Assembly (NCBI RefSeq): GCF_039536245.1
Contig: NZ_BAAAYN010000030.1
Coordinates: forward strand, 89,319 to 153,318
DNA from: Cryptosporangium minutisporangium
GTDB lineage: Bacteria > Actinomycetota > Actinomycetes > Mycobacteriales > Cryptosporangiaceae
Reading direction: 5' to 3'
DNA: 64,000 nt
Below the pieces are notes generated by a model. It was not told the DNA's origin, did not search any database, and saw only the letters and a program-made list of their open reading frames with translations. Each line of letters starts with the position of its first letter. Within the stretch, counting starts at the first letter, position 1. Below, piece by piece: positions 44,609 through 52,697 of this stretch. Both the position numbers and the translations under genes were made by a program.

Positions 44609-46162
44609 ATGTTCGACACGCTCTCCGACCGGCTCTCCGCCGTCTTCACTTCGCTCCGTGCGAAGGGTCGCCTGACCGACGCCGACATCGACAAGTCCAT
44701 GCGGGAAATCCGGGTGGCCCTGCTCGAGGCGGACGTCGCGCTGCCGGTCGTCAAGGCGTTCGTCCAGTCGGTCAAGAACCGGGCGCGCGGCTCCGAGGTG
44801 CACCAGGCGCTCAACCCGGCCCAGCAGGTCGTGAAGATCGTCAACGAGGAGCTGATCGGCATCCTCGGCGGCGAGACCCGTCGGCTGCGGTACGCGAAGA
44901 ACCCGCCGACGGTGATCCTGCTGGCCGGTCTGCAGGGTGCCGGTAAGACGACGCTCGCCGGCAAGTTGGCGCTCTGGCTGCGCAAGCAGGGGCACACACC
45001 GCTGCTCGTCGCGGCCGACCTGCAGCGCCCGAACGCCGTGCAGCAGCTCCAGGTGGTGGGTGGCCGGGCCGAGGTCGAGGTGTTCGCGCCGGAGCCGGGC
45101 AGCGGCGTCGGCGACCCGGTGGACGTCGCCCGGCGCTCGATCGACTTCGCGCAGCGCCAGCAGCACGACATCGTGATCGTCGACACGGCCGGCCGGCTCG
45201 GTATCGACGCGGACATGATGGCGCAGGCCGCGGCGATCCGGGACGCGGTCAACCCGGACGAGATCCTGTTCGTCGTCGACGCGATGATCGGTCAGGACGC
45301 GGTCACCACGGCCCAGGCGTTCAAGGACGGCGTCGGCTTCGACGGCGTGGTGCTGACCAAGCTGGACGGTGACGCCCGCGGTGGTGCCGCCCTCTCCGTG
45401 CGGCACGTCACCGGCGAGCCGATCATGTTCGCGTCCTCCGGCGAGAAGCTGGACGAGTTCGACGTCTTCCACCCCGACCGGATGGCGTCCCGCATCCTCG
45501 GCATGGGCGACATGCTGACGCTGATCGAGCAGGCCGAGCAGGTCTTCGACGCCGAGCAGCAGCAGCGCATGAGCGACAAGATGCTCGGCGAGGGCGACTT
45601 CACGCTCGACGACTTCCTCGAGCAGATGGTCGCGGTCAAGAAGATGGGCCCGATCAGCAACGTGCTCGGGATGCTGCCCGGCATGAACCAGATGAAGGGT
45701 CAGCTCGACCAGCTCGACGACAAGCACTTCGACCGGGTCGCCGCGGTGATCCGCTCGATGACGCCGGCCGAGCGCAACGACCCGAAGATCATCAACGGGT
45801 CGCGGCGGCTGCGCATCGCGAACGGCTCCGGCACCACGGTCACGGACGTGAACCAGCTGGTCGAGCGGTTCTTCGAGGCGCGCAAGATGATGCGCCAGAT
45901 GACCAGCCAGCTGGGCTTCGGCGGCGGGATGCGCCGCGGTGGTTCGTCGAAGAAGGGCAAGGGCAAGAAGGGCCGCAAGGGCGGAGGCGGCGGTCGGCCG
46001 CGGCAGCAGCTGCCCGGCGGGATGCCCGGTGCCTTCCCTGCCGGTTTCCCGGGCGCGCTGCCGCCGGCGGCCGCTCAGCCCGAGCCGCCCGCCGCCCCGG
46101 ACGCACTGCCGGGCGGGTTCGAGATGCCGAAGATCGACTTCTCGAAGCTGCCGAAGAAGTAG
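44609..46162 (+). CDS. ffh: Signal recognition particle protein Ffh
   Basis: SRP54 GTPase binding signal sequences and 4.5S RNA. 517 residues: N domain MFDTLSDRLSAVFTSLR, G domain with LAGLQGAGKTT (about 107-117), DTAGRL, TKLDGDARGG, then the Met-rich M domain (GPISNVLGMLPGMNQMKG, MTPAERNDPKIINGSRRLRIA, MMRQM). A Lys/Gly-rich and Pro-rich tail (KKGKGKKGRKGGGGG) follows, common in actinobacteria. ATG at 44609 after GTGAGGACC. Pairs with FtsY at 29 kb. Confidence 0.97.
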   Translation: MFDTLSDRLSAVFTSLRAKGRLTDADIDKSMREIRVALLEADVALPVVKAFVQSVKNRARGSEVHQALNPAQQVVKIVNEELIGILGGETRRLRYAKNPPTVILLAGLQGAGKTTLAGKLALWLRKQGHTPLLVAADLQRPNAVQQLQVVGGRAEVEVFAPEPGSGVGDPVDVARRSIDFAQRQQHDIVIVDTAGRLGIDADMMAQAAAIRDAVNPDEILFVVDAMIGQDAVTTAQAFKDGVGFDGVVLTKLDGDARGGAALSVRHVTGEPIMFASSGEKLDEFDVFHPDRMASRILGMGDMLTLIEQAEQVFDAEQQQRMSDKMLGEGDFTLDDFLEQMVAVKKMGPISNVLGMLPGMNQMKGQLDQLDDKHFDRVAAVIRSMTPAERNDPKIINGSRRLRIANGSGTTVTDVNQLVERFFEARKMMRQMTSQLGFGGGMRRGGSSKKGKGKKGRKGGGGGRPRQQLPGGMPGAFPAGFPGALPPAAAQPEPPAAPDALPGGFEMPKIDFSKLPKK

Positions 46163-46165
46163 TCC

Positions 46166-46546
46166 TTGGCGGCGCCGGTGCTGGTCGTCGACGGCGCGAA
46201 CGTCGTCGGCTCGGTGCCGGACGGGTGGTGGCGTGATCGTCCCGGGGCCGCCGCCCGGCTCCGGGACGCACTGATCCCGGTGGCGTCGTCCGGGCTGCCG
46301 GGTGTTCTCGACGGGCCGGTGTCCGTGGTGCTCGTGGTCGAGGGCGCCGCGCGCGGGCTGGACGGTGTGCCGGGCGTGGAGGTGGTGTCGGCGCCGGGAT
46401 CGGGTGACGACACGATCGTCTCGGTGGCCCGGGAGTTCGCCGCGTCGAGGCCCACCTGGGTGGTGACCGCCGATCGTGCGCTGCGGGAGCGGGTGCGTGC
46501 GGTCGGCGCCGAAGTGCTCGGACCCACGGCGGTGCCCCGCCGCTGA
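46166..46546 (+). CDS. NYN/PIN-like nuclease-fold protein
   Basis: 126 residues: VLVVDGANVVGSVPDGWWRDR at the start provides the first acidic position of the NYN/PIN fold (DGAN), GDDTIV near residue 85 the second, and WVVTADRALRERV the third. Often annotated as NTP pyrophosphohydrolase in actinobacteria, but the motif pattern is that of the YacP-like NYN RNase fold. TTG at 46166, 4 nt after ffh, is the longest start; GTG at 46178 would begin right at VLVVDGAN. Same neighbour relation to ffh elsewhere. Confidence 0.75.
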   Translation: MAAPVLVVDGANVVGSVPDGWWRDRPGAAARLRDALIPVASSGLPGVLDGPVSVVLVVEGAARGLDGVPGVEVVSAPGSGDDTIVSVAREFAASRPTWVVTADRALRERVRAVGAEVLGPTAVPRR

Positions 46547-46640
46547 GGTATCGAAGCGCGCATCGTGGCGCGGTAGCGGCGATGAACACATTTGCCGCTC
46601 CTCGGGATCGGCGACGACTCCGGACGGCAGAATCAGGCGG

Positions 46641-47717
46641 GTGACGGCACTTCATCTGCGGGGCGTGGCACTGCCGGACGACGTCGAGCGGGACGTCTGG
46701 ATCGTCGGCGACCGGCTGACGTTCGAACCGGTCGCCGGGGCCGAGACGGTCGCATCCGGGGGCTTCCTGGTGCCCGGCCTGGTCGACGCGCACTGCCACC
46801 CGGGCATCGCGCCCGGTGGCCCGGTGGCCGACGTCGCCGAGGCGAAGCGGCTCGCGCTGATCGACCGGGACGCCGGGGTCCTGACGATCCGGGACGCGGG
46901 TTCTCCGGTGGACTACCGCGAGCTCGACGACGACCCGGACATGCCCCGCCTGATCCGGGCCGGGCGGCACCTCGCACCGCACCGTCGGTACATCCCGGGT
47001 CTGGCCGTCGAGTGCGCCCCCGAGGAGCTGGCGGCGCAGGCCGCGATCCAGGCCAAGCTGGGCAACGGGTGGGTCAAGCTGGTGGGGGACTGGATCGACC
47101 GCGGCGCCGGCGACCTCGGCCCGACGTACGACGACGCGACGTTCGCGGCGGCGGTCTCCGCGGCCCACGACGCGGGGGCCCGGGTCGCGGTGCACACGTT
47201 CAGCGAGGCTGCGCTCCCCGGGTTGATCGCGGCCGGCGTCGACTCGATCGAGCACGGCACCGGCCTGTCGCTCGACCTGATCGACGCGATGGCCGCGCAG
47301 GGAACCGCACTGGTGCCGACGATGACGAACATCGCGACGTTCGGGAACATCGCCGACAAGGCCGAGCCGAAGTTTCCCGGGTACGCCGACCACATGCGGC
47401 GCCTGCGCGACGGGTTCCCGGCGGTGGTCCGGGCAGCCTATGAGGCCGGTGTCCCGATCTACGTGGGCACCGACGCCGGTGGCGGCGTGGAGCACGGGCT
47501 CGCGGCGGGGGAGATGCTGCGGCTGGCCGACGCCGGTATGACGCCGCTGGACGTACTCGCGGCCGGGTCCTGGGGCGCGCGCGCGTGGCTGGGCCTGCCA
47601 GGACTGGAGGAGGGCGCGCTCGCGGACGTCGTCGTCTACGAGGCGGACCCCCGCGAGGACCTACGCGTGCTCCAGGCGCCCTCCCGCATCGTCCTGCGTG
47701 GGCGCGTCATCGCGTGA
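46641..47717 (+). CDS. Amidohydrolase family protein (Rv2915c type)
   Basis: 358 residues of the metal-dependent amidohydrolase superfamily: VPGLVDAHCHPGI (HxH, about 46-58), WVKLVGDWID (Lys position), VAVHTFSEAALPGL and GVDSIEHGTGLS (His ligands), YVGTDAGGGVEHG (Asp). All ligands are present, so it should be active; substrate is unknown (imidazolonepropionase/prolidase-like subgroup). GTG at 46641 with CAGAAT 7 nt upstream, a weaker leaderless-type arrangement. Follows ffh as in mycobacteria. Confidence 0.88.
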   Translation: MTALHLRGVALPDDVERDVWIVGDRLTFEPVAGAETVASGGFLVPGLVDAHCHPGIAPGGPVADVAEAKRLALIDRDAGVLTIRDAGSPVDYRELDDDPDMPRLIRAGRHLAPHRRYIPGLAVECAPEELAAQAAIQAKLGNGWVKLVGDWIDRGAGDLGPTYDDATFAAAVSAAHDAGARVAVHTFSEAALPGLIAAGVDSIEHGTGLSLDLIDAMAAQGTALVPTMTNIATFGNIADKAEPKFPGYADHMRRLRDGFPAVVRAAYEAGVPIYVGTDAGGGVEHGLAAGEMLRLADAGMTPLDVLAAGSWGARAWLGLPGLEEGALADVVVYEADPREDLRVLQAPSRIVLRGRVIA

Positions 47718-47841
47718 CCAATGGATTGTCGAGTAGCCAACCTCTCCTTCGCTGCGGGGAAGTTGACGACTCGGCAATCCGCTGAGCCGTCGCCCCTGCG
47801 GTGGGCGGGTTACTCGGTCACGGCCGGTGCATCGGACGCCC

Positions 47842-47847
47842 TAAGAT
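47842..47847 (+). promoter_or_regulatory. -10 box of a probable leaderless proS promoter
   Basis: TAAGAT followed by 8 nt and the ATG at 47856; no Shine-Dalgarno sequence lies between. No T-box-like structure was recognised in the 138-nt gap. Confidence 0.45.
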
Positions 47848-47855
47848 CAACCGTC

Positions 47856-49268
47856 ATGGCAAAGGCTCCCGTTCTCACGCCACAGGCTGAGGACTTTCCC
47901 CGCTGGTACCAGGACGTGATCGCGAAGGCCGAGCTGGCCGACAACGGGCCGGTCCGCGGCACGATGGTGATCCGACCGACCGGGTACGCGCTGTGGGAGC
48001 GGATGCAGCGCGAGGTCGACGACCGGATCAAGGCCGCCGGGGCGCAGAACGCGTACTTCCCGCTGTTCATCCCCGAGTCGTACCTGCGCAAAGAGGCCGA
48101 GCACGTCGAGGGCTTCAGCCCCGAACTGGCCGTCGTCACCCACGCCGGTGGCAAGCAGCTCGAGGAGCCGGTCGTCGTCCGCCCCACGTCGGAGACGATC
48201 ATCAACGCGTCGTTCTCGAAGTGGGTGCAGTCGTACCGCGACCTGCCGCTGCGCGTGAACGCCTGGGCGAACGTCGTCCGGTGGGAGATGCGCCCGCGGG
48301 TGTTCCTCCGCACCACCGAGTTCCTCTGGCAGGAAGGCCACACCTGCCACGCGACCCAGGACGACGCCCGCGCCTACGCGCGGCAGATCCTGCACGAGGT
48401 CTACCAGGACTTCATGGTCAACGTGCTGGCGATGCCGGTCGTCGTCGGCCGGAAGACCGCCAAGGAGCGGTTCGCCGGCGCGATCAACACGCTGACCTGC
48501 GAAGGCATGATGCGTGACGGCAAGGCGCTGCAGATGGGCACCAGCCACGAGCTGGGCCAGAACTTCGCCAAGGCGTTCGACGTCCAGTACTTGTCCACCG
48601 AGGGGCAGCGCGAGTACGTCTGGCAGACCTCGTGGGGGGTCTCCACCCGGATGGTCGGCGGCCTGATCATGGGTCACGGCGACGACAACGGGCTGCGGCT
48701 GCCGCCCCGGCTCGCCCCGACCCAGGTCGTCGTCATGGTCGTCAAGGACGGTCCGGGCGTCGGGGAGTCGGCCGCGAAGCTCGCCGCCGAGCTGGGCGGT
48801 GCGGGCGTCCGCGTCGAGCTGGACGACCGCACCGACACCCCGTTCGGACGCCGGGCGGTCGACGCCGAGCTCAAGGGCGTACCGGTTCGGATCGAGGTCG
48901 GCCCGCGCGACCTGGCCGAGGGGAACGTCACCGTGGTGCGCCGGATCCCCGGCACCAAGACCCCGACCCCCCTCGGCGGCACGCTCGACGCGGTGAACAC
49001 CGCACTCGTCGAGGACCAGCAGGCGCTCTACGACGAGGCGCTGGCCCGCCGCGAGGAGAAGACGGCCGACGTCACCAGCGTCGAGGACGCGATCGCGGCC
49101 GCCGCCACCGGCTGGGCGCGGATCCCGTGGGCCACGCTCGTGGACGGTGGCGAAGCCCGGCTCGCGCAGGACGCGATCACGGTCCGTTGCCTGCTCCGCC
49201 CGGACGGATCGGTGCCCGAGTCCGACGAGGAGCCGGGCGTCGTCGCGGTCGTGGGTCGGTCCTACTGA
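47856..49268 (+). CDS. proS: Prolyl-tRNA synthetase, archaeal/eukaryal-type
   Basis: Class II synthetase charging tRNA-Pro. 470 residues, the short type lacking the bacterial editing insertion. Motif 1 region GPVRGTMVIRPTGYALWE, VVRPTSETIINASFSKW, motif 2 LRTTEFLWQEGHTCHAT, LQMGTSHELGQNFAKAFD and motif 3 GLIMGHGDDNGLRLPPRLAP, then the anticodon-binding domain. Ends in the typical Tyr (GRSY). ATG at 47856. Many actinobacteria use a bacterial-type ProRS instead, so this is one of two lineages found in the phylum. Confidence 0.96.
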   Translation: MAKAPVLTPQAEDFPRWYQDVIAKAELADNGPVRGTMVIRPTGYALWERMQREVDDRIKAAGAQNAYFPLFIPESYLRKEAEHVEGFSPELAVVTHAGGKQLEEPVVVRPTSETIINASFSKWVQSYRDLPLRVNAWANVVRWEMRPRVFLRTTEFLWQEGHTCHATQDDARAYARQILHEVYQDFMVNVLAMPVVVGRKTAKERFAGAINTLTCEGMMRDGKALQMGTSHELGQNFAKAFDVQYLSTEGQREYVWQTSWGVSTRMVGGLIMGHGDDNGLRLPPRLAPTQVVVMVVKDGPGVGESAAKLAAELGGAGVRVELDDRTDTPFGRRAVDAELKGVPVRIEVGPRDLAEGNVTVVRRIPGTKTPTPLGGTLDAVNTALVEDQQALYDEALARREEKTADVTSVEDAIAAAATGWARIPWATLVDGGEARLAQDAITVRCLLRPDGSVPESDEEPGVVAVVGRSY

Positions 49269-49279
49269 GTCCGGCCCGA

Positions 49280-49966
49280 ATGAGCGCGGACTATCTACCG
49301 TCGGGCCGGACCGCACTGGTCCGGCACTGCCGCAACGGTGTCGTCCAGGCCGTCCGCCCGTGCGTGGTGGCCGCGGACGGCCCGGACGGCACGTTGCTCT
49401 GGCTGGTCCACGACACACCCACCCGGACATCGCTGTTCGCCGACGGACGTCCGGTGCGGGACGTGCCGCTCGCGGAGCGGTTCACCCGGGAGTGGCACAC
49501 CGGGCCGGGCGTCTGGACCGGCACGAGCGTCCTGGAGTGGATTCCGCCCGGTGCGCCGTGGCACACCGTCTACTGGTTCTTCGACGGGGCCGGCCGGTTC
49601 CGCAACTGGTACGTGAACGTGGAGACGCCCCCCGTCCGCTGGGTGGACGAGGGCGTCGCCGGGTTCGACTCCGACGATCTCGAGCTCGACGTCGTCATCG
49701 CGCCGGACCGGTCCTGCGTGCTCAAGGACGACGACGAGCTGGACGCCGCGGTTCAGGCCGGTGACCTGTCGCCGCGCGTCGCCGACCGGACCCGGCTGGA
49801 GGCGTCCACCGCGATCGACGCCGCCACCGCGGGCCGGCCGCCGTTCGACGGACGGCTCACCGACTTCCGCCCCGACCCGGCCTGGACGCGTCCGGAACTG
49901 CCGGTCGGATGGGATCGTCCGGCCGTCTCCCGGGCCGCGGAACACCTGCTCACCCGGTCGCGGTGA
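49280..49966 (+). CDS. DUF402 (FomD-like nucleoside phosphatase) family protein
   Basis: 228 residues. The DUF402 core is visible: WYWFFD-like VYWFFDGAGRFRNWYVNVETP (about residues 93-113), DDLELDVVIAPD (about 133-144) and LKDDDELD, holding the acidic metal-binding residues known from FomD and Ntdp-type nucleoside tri-/diphosphatases. Function here is inferred from the family. ATG at 49280, 11 nt after proS, so probably co-transcribed. Confidence 0.85.
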   Translation: MSADYLPSGRTALVRHCRNGVVQAVRPCVVAADGPDGTLLWLVHDTPTRTSLFADGRPVRDVPLAERFTREWHTGPGVWTGTSVLEWIPPGAPWHTVYWFFDGAGRFRNWYVNVETPPVRWVDEGVAGFDSDDLELDVVIAPDRSCVLKDDDELDAAVQAGDLSPRVADRTRLEASTAIDAATAGRPPFDGRLTDFRPDPAWTRPELPVGWDRPAVSRAAEHLLTRSR

Positions 49967-50086
49967 CCGCGGCGGCGCGCTGTCCGGCGCCCGGATCGAG
50001 GACGCGCGCCACCGCGGTCGGGAACGTCGGCGGAGCCGATTCGGAGCATCCGTGGCGGATCTGGCAGAATAGGCGGCTGAACTGAC

Positions 50087-50118
50087 CACCGTGTGGGCCC
50101 TCTATCCCACCCACGGTG
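50087..50118 (+). other. Structured leader hairpin before rpsP
   Basis: CACCGTG-TGGG (50087-50097) pairs with CCCA (50106-50109) and CACGGTG (50112-50118), an 11-bp stem with a 2-nt bulge and 8-nt loop, 84 nt before rpsP. It may be the terminator of upstream genes, a processing site or a leader acting on the ribosomal operon. A CAGAAT box just upstream (about 50065-50070) could be the operon -10. Confidence 0.5.
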
Positions 50119-50201
50119 TTCGGTCCGCCGGGTCGGCGCACCATCGTCCCCACGTGGCGTCGGCGACCCACCCGTACCGAAACCCAGGAGCATCCACACC
50201 A

Positions 50202-50642
50202 GTGGCCACCAAGATCAAGTTGATGCGGCTCGGCAAGATCCGCGCACCGCACTACCGCATCGTCGTCGCCGACGCCCGCACCAAGCGTGACGGTCGGGTC
50301 ATCGAGACGATCGGCAAGTACCACCCCAAGGAAGACCCGAGCTTCATCGAGGTCGACTCCGACCGGGCGCAGTACTGGCTCGGCGTCGGCGCCCAGCCGA
50401 CCGAGGCCGTCGCGGCGATCCTCCGGGTCACCGGCGACTGGCAGAAGCACAAGGGCGAGCCGGCCCCGCCGCCGATGAAGGTCGCGGCGCCGAAGGCCGA
50501 CAAGAAGGAGATCTTCAACCAGGTGGCCCGTGCCTCGGCCGACGGTGCGCCGGTGGCCGACGCGACCACCCCGAAGAAGAAGGCCCCGAAGAAGGCCGAC
50601 TCCGACAGCGCTTCCAGCAGCACGGCTCCTGCGGAGTCCTGA
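50202..50642 (+). CDS. rpsP: 30S ribosomal protein S16
   Basis: 146 residues: [25 protein letters not shown] start, [19 protein letters not shown], and W/Y-rich [15 protein letters not shown]; the last ~60 residues are a Lys/Ala/Ser-rich tail ([16 protein letters not shown]) typical of actinobacterial S16. GTG at 50202, AGGAG 11 nt upstream. First gene of rpsP-khpA-rimM-trmD-rplS, with very short gaps. Confidence 0.97.
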   Translation: MATKIKLMRLGKIRAPHYRIVVADARTKRDGRVIETIGKYHPKEDPSFIEVDSDRAQYWLGVGAQPTEAVAAILRVTGDWQKHKGEPAPPPMKVAAPKADKKEIFNQVARASADGAPVADATTPKKKAPKKADSDSASSSTAPAES

Positions 50643-50643
50643 G

Positions 50644-50883
50644 GTGGTCTTGCCCGCAGCGCTGGAACACCTCGTCCGCGGCATCGTCGACAACCCGGAC
50701 GACGTCCGGGTCGACCTGGTGCACGGCCGCCGTGGCAAGGTGCTCGAGGTTCGGGTCCACCCGGAAGATCTCGGCAAGGTGATCGGCCGCGGTGGCCGCA
50801 CTGCGAAGGCCCTGCGCCAGGTCGTCACCGGTATCGGTGGCCGTGGCGTGCGGGTCGACGTGGTCGAGACCGACCTGCGCTGA
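50644..50883 (+). CDS. khpA: KH-domain RNA-binding protein KhpA
   Basis: 79 residues forming a single type-II KH domain: LEHLVRGIVDNPDDVRVD, LEVRVHPEDLGKVIGRGGRTAKALR with the GxxG loop (IGRGGR), ending VVETDLR. KhpA binds RNA, often as a heterodimer with KhpB, and affects division and sRNA stability in other bacteria. GTG at 50644 starts 1 nt after the rpsP stop. Confidence 0.95.
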   Translation: MVLPAALEHLVRGIVDNPDDVRVDLVHGRRGKVLEVRVHPEDLGKVIGRGGRTAKALRQVVTGIGGRGVRVDVVETDLR

Positions 50884-50886
50884 GTC

Positions 50887-51393
50887 ATGCTCCTCGTGGT
50901 GGGGCGGATCGGACGTGCCCACGGAATCCGGGGCGACGTCTTCGTCGAGGTGCGCACGGACGATCCTGACGATCGGTTCGCCGCGGGATCGGTGCTGGTC
51001 ACCGATCCCGCGGACGCCGGTCCGCTGACCGTCGCCGATGCGCGCTGGCACTCCGGCAAGCTCGTCGTCCGATTCGAGGGCGTGTCGGATCGCAGTGCCG
51101 CGGAGAAACTCCGCGGGCTGCGGTTGGTGGTCGACTCGGAGGACATTCCCCCGTCCGACGACCCGGACGAGTTCCACGACTATCAGCTGGTCGGTCTGGC
51201 CGCCTTCGGTGTCGACGGGGCCTCGCTCGGTTCGGTGGTGGACGTGGTCCACAGCGCCGCCGGGGAGCTCCTGGTGCTCTCGTTCAACGGAGCCGAGCGG
51301 CTGGTGCCGTTCGTCCGGGAGATCGTGCCGACCGTCGACGTACCCGGTGGCCGGGTCGTGATCGATCCGCCGGAGGGGTTGTTCGACCTGTGA
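50887..51393 (+). CDS. rimM: 16S rRNA-processing protein RimM
   Basis: 30S maturation factor that binds S19. 168 residues: N-terminal RimM barrel [25 protein letters not shown] and C-terminal PRC-barrel with [26 protein letters not shown] and [14 protein letters not shown] at 50887, 3 nt after khpA; stop overlaps trmD by 4 nt. Confidence 0.96.
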   Translation: MLLVVGRIGRAHGIRGDVFVEVRTDDPDDRFAAGSVLVTDPADAGPLTVADARWHSGKLVVRFEGVSDRSAAEKLRGLRLVVDSEDIPPSDDPDEFHDYQLVGLAAFGVDGASLGSVVDVVHSAAGELLVLSFNGAERLVPFVREIVPTVDVPGGRVVIDPPEGLFDL

Positions 51394-52205
51394 AGATCGA
51401 TGTGCTGTCGATCTTCCCGGGGTACCTGGCGCCGCTGCGGGAGTCGCTGATCGGCAAGGCCGTCGACCGCGGCGTCATCGAGCTGGGCGTCCACGACCTC
51501 CGGCGGTGGACGTACGACGTCCACCGCACGGTGGACGACTCGCCGTACGGCGGGGGGCCCGGCATGCTCATGCGGGCCGAACCGTGGGGGCTTGCTCTTG
51601 ACGAGCTGGCGCCGGTGGACGGTCCGCAGCCCCGGCTGGTCGTGCCGACGCCGGCCGGGCGTCCGTTCACCCAGGCGCTGGCGAACGAGCTGGCCGCCGA
51701 GCCCTGGTTGCTGTTCGCCTGCGGCCGGTACGAGGGCATCGACGCGCGTGTCGTCGAGTACGCAGCCGACCGCATGGTGGTCGACGAGGTGAGCCTCGGT
51801 GACTACGTGCTCGCGGGCGGCGAGGTCGCGGTACTGGTGATGGTGGAGGCGATCGGTCGGCTGCTCCCCGGCGTGTTGGGGAACGTCGCCTCGCACGAGC
51901 AGGACTCGTTCTCCGACGGCCTGTTGGAGGGCCCGGCCTACACTCGGCCGGAAGTTTGGCGCGGCCGGCCGGTGCCGGACGTCCTGCTCTCCGGACACCA
52001 CGCGGCGATCGCGCGCTGGCGACGGGACGAGGCGCTACGCCGAACCGCGGCGCGCCGACCGGACCTGTTGTCGGCGGTCACGCTGGACACGACGGATCGC
52101 AAGGTTTTGGCGGAATTCGGATTCTCGGCTCCGTCGAGGACCGCCTCCTCGGCTCCGCCGGGGGAAGGCGGGTTTCCGGTTCCCGATCAGGATGTGGCAC
52201 AGTAG
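51390..52205 (+). CDS. trmD: tRNA (guanine37-N1)-methyltransferase
   Basis: SPOUT methyltransferase methylating G37 to prevent frameshifting. 271 residues: [30 protein letters not shown], the SAM-binding knot [15 protein letters not shown] and [21 protein letters not shown], and [19 protein letters not shown]. The last ~30 residues form a variable Ser/Pro tail. Start GTG at 51390 overlaps the rimM stop. Confidence 0.97.
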   Translation: MKIDVLSIFPGYLAPLRESLIGKAVDRGVIELGVHDLRRWTYDVHRTVDDSPYGGGPGMLMRAEPWGLALDELAPVDGPQPRLVVPTPAGRPFTQALANELAAEPWLLFACGRYEGIDARVVEYAADRMVVDEVSLGDYVLAGGEVAVLVMVEAIGRLLPGVLGNVASHEQDSFSDGLLEGPAYTRPEVWRGRPVPDVLLSGHHAAIARWRRDEALRRTAARRPDLLSAVTLDTTDRKVLAEFGFSAPSRTASSAPPGEGGFPVPDQDVAQ

Positions 52206-52250
52206 GAGAGTTGCCGCTGACGCCACTGGCTCAGCGTGCCCGGATTCTCA

Positions 52251-52288
52251 CCGTCTTTCGCTCCCGCCCGGCGGGAGCACGAAGACGG
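52251..52288 (+). promoter_or_regulatory. Long hairpin in the rplS leader
   Basis: CCGTCTT, CG and CTCCCGC (52251-52267) pair with GCGGGAG, CG and AAGACGG (52271-52288) around a CCG loop, giving a 16-bp stem with small T and CA bulges, 28 nt before rplS. Position and stability suggest an L19-type autoregulatory leader or an attenuator between trmD and rplS. Confidence 0.5.
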
Positions 52289-52316
52289 CCCGACGACGAG
52301 GAAAGCGAAGACCGCG

Positions 52317-52673
52317 ATGAACACCCTGGATGCCCTGGACGCCGAGACTCTGCGTTCCGACATCCCGGCCTTCCGGCCCGGCGACACCCTGAAGGTCCAC
52401 GTTCGGGTCGTCGAGGGCAACCGGTCCCGCATCCAGGTCTTCCAGGGTGCGGTCATCCGTCGGCAGGGCACGGGCTCCCGCGAGACCTTCACGGTCCGCA
52501 AGGTCAGCTTCGGTGTCGGGGTGGAGCGCACCTTCCCGGTGCACACCCCGGTGATCGAGAAGATCGAGGTCGTGACGCGCGGCGACGTCCGTCGCGCCAA
52601 GCTCTACTACCTCCGTGGTCTGCGCGGCAAGGCCGCCAAGATCAAGGAGAAGCGCGAGACCACCGCCGGCTGA
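52317..52673 (+). CDS. rplS: 50S ribosomal protein L19
   Basis: 118 residues at the 30S-50S interface: [50 protein letters not shown] and [19 protein letters not shown] are family-typical. ATG at 52317, preceded by a GAGGAAAGCGAAG stretch and the strong leader hairpin. Last ribosomal gene of the operon, followed by two lepB genes as in other actinobacteria. Confidence 0.97.
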   Translation: MNTLDALDAETLRSDIPAFRPGDTLKVHVRVVEGNRSRIQVFQGAVIRRQGTGSRETFTVRKVSFGVGVERTFPVHTPVIEKIEVVTRGDVRRAKLYYLRGLRGKAAKIKEKRETTAG

Positions 52674-52697
52674 GTCGGCTGAAACCACGCTTCGCGC

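Noticed and set aside
47718..47855. T-box riboswitch before proS
   Set aside because: The gap is short, no T-box (TGGN) or terminator/antiterminator pair was found, and the promoter appears leaderless.
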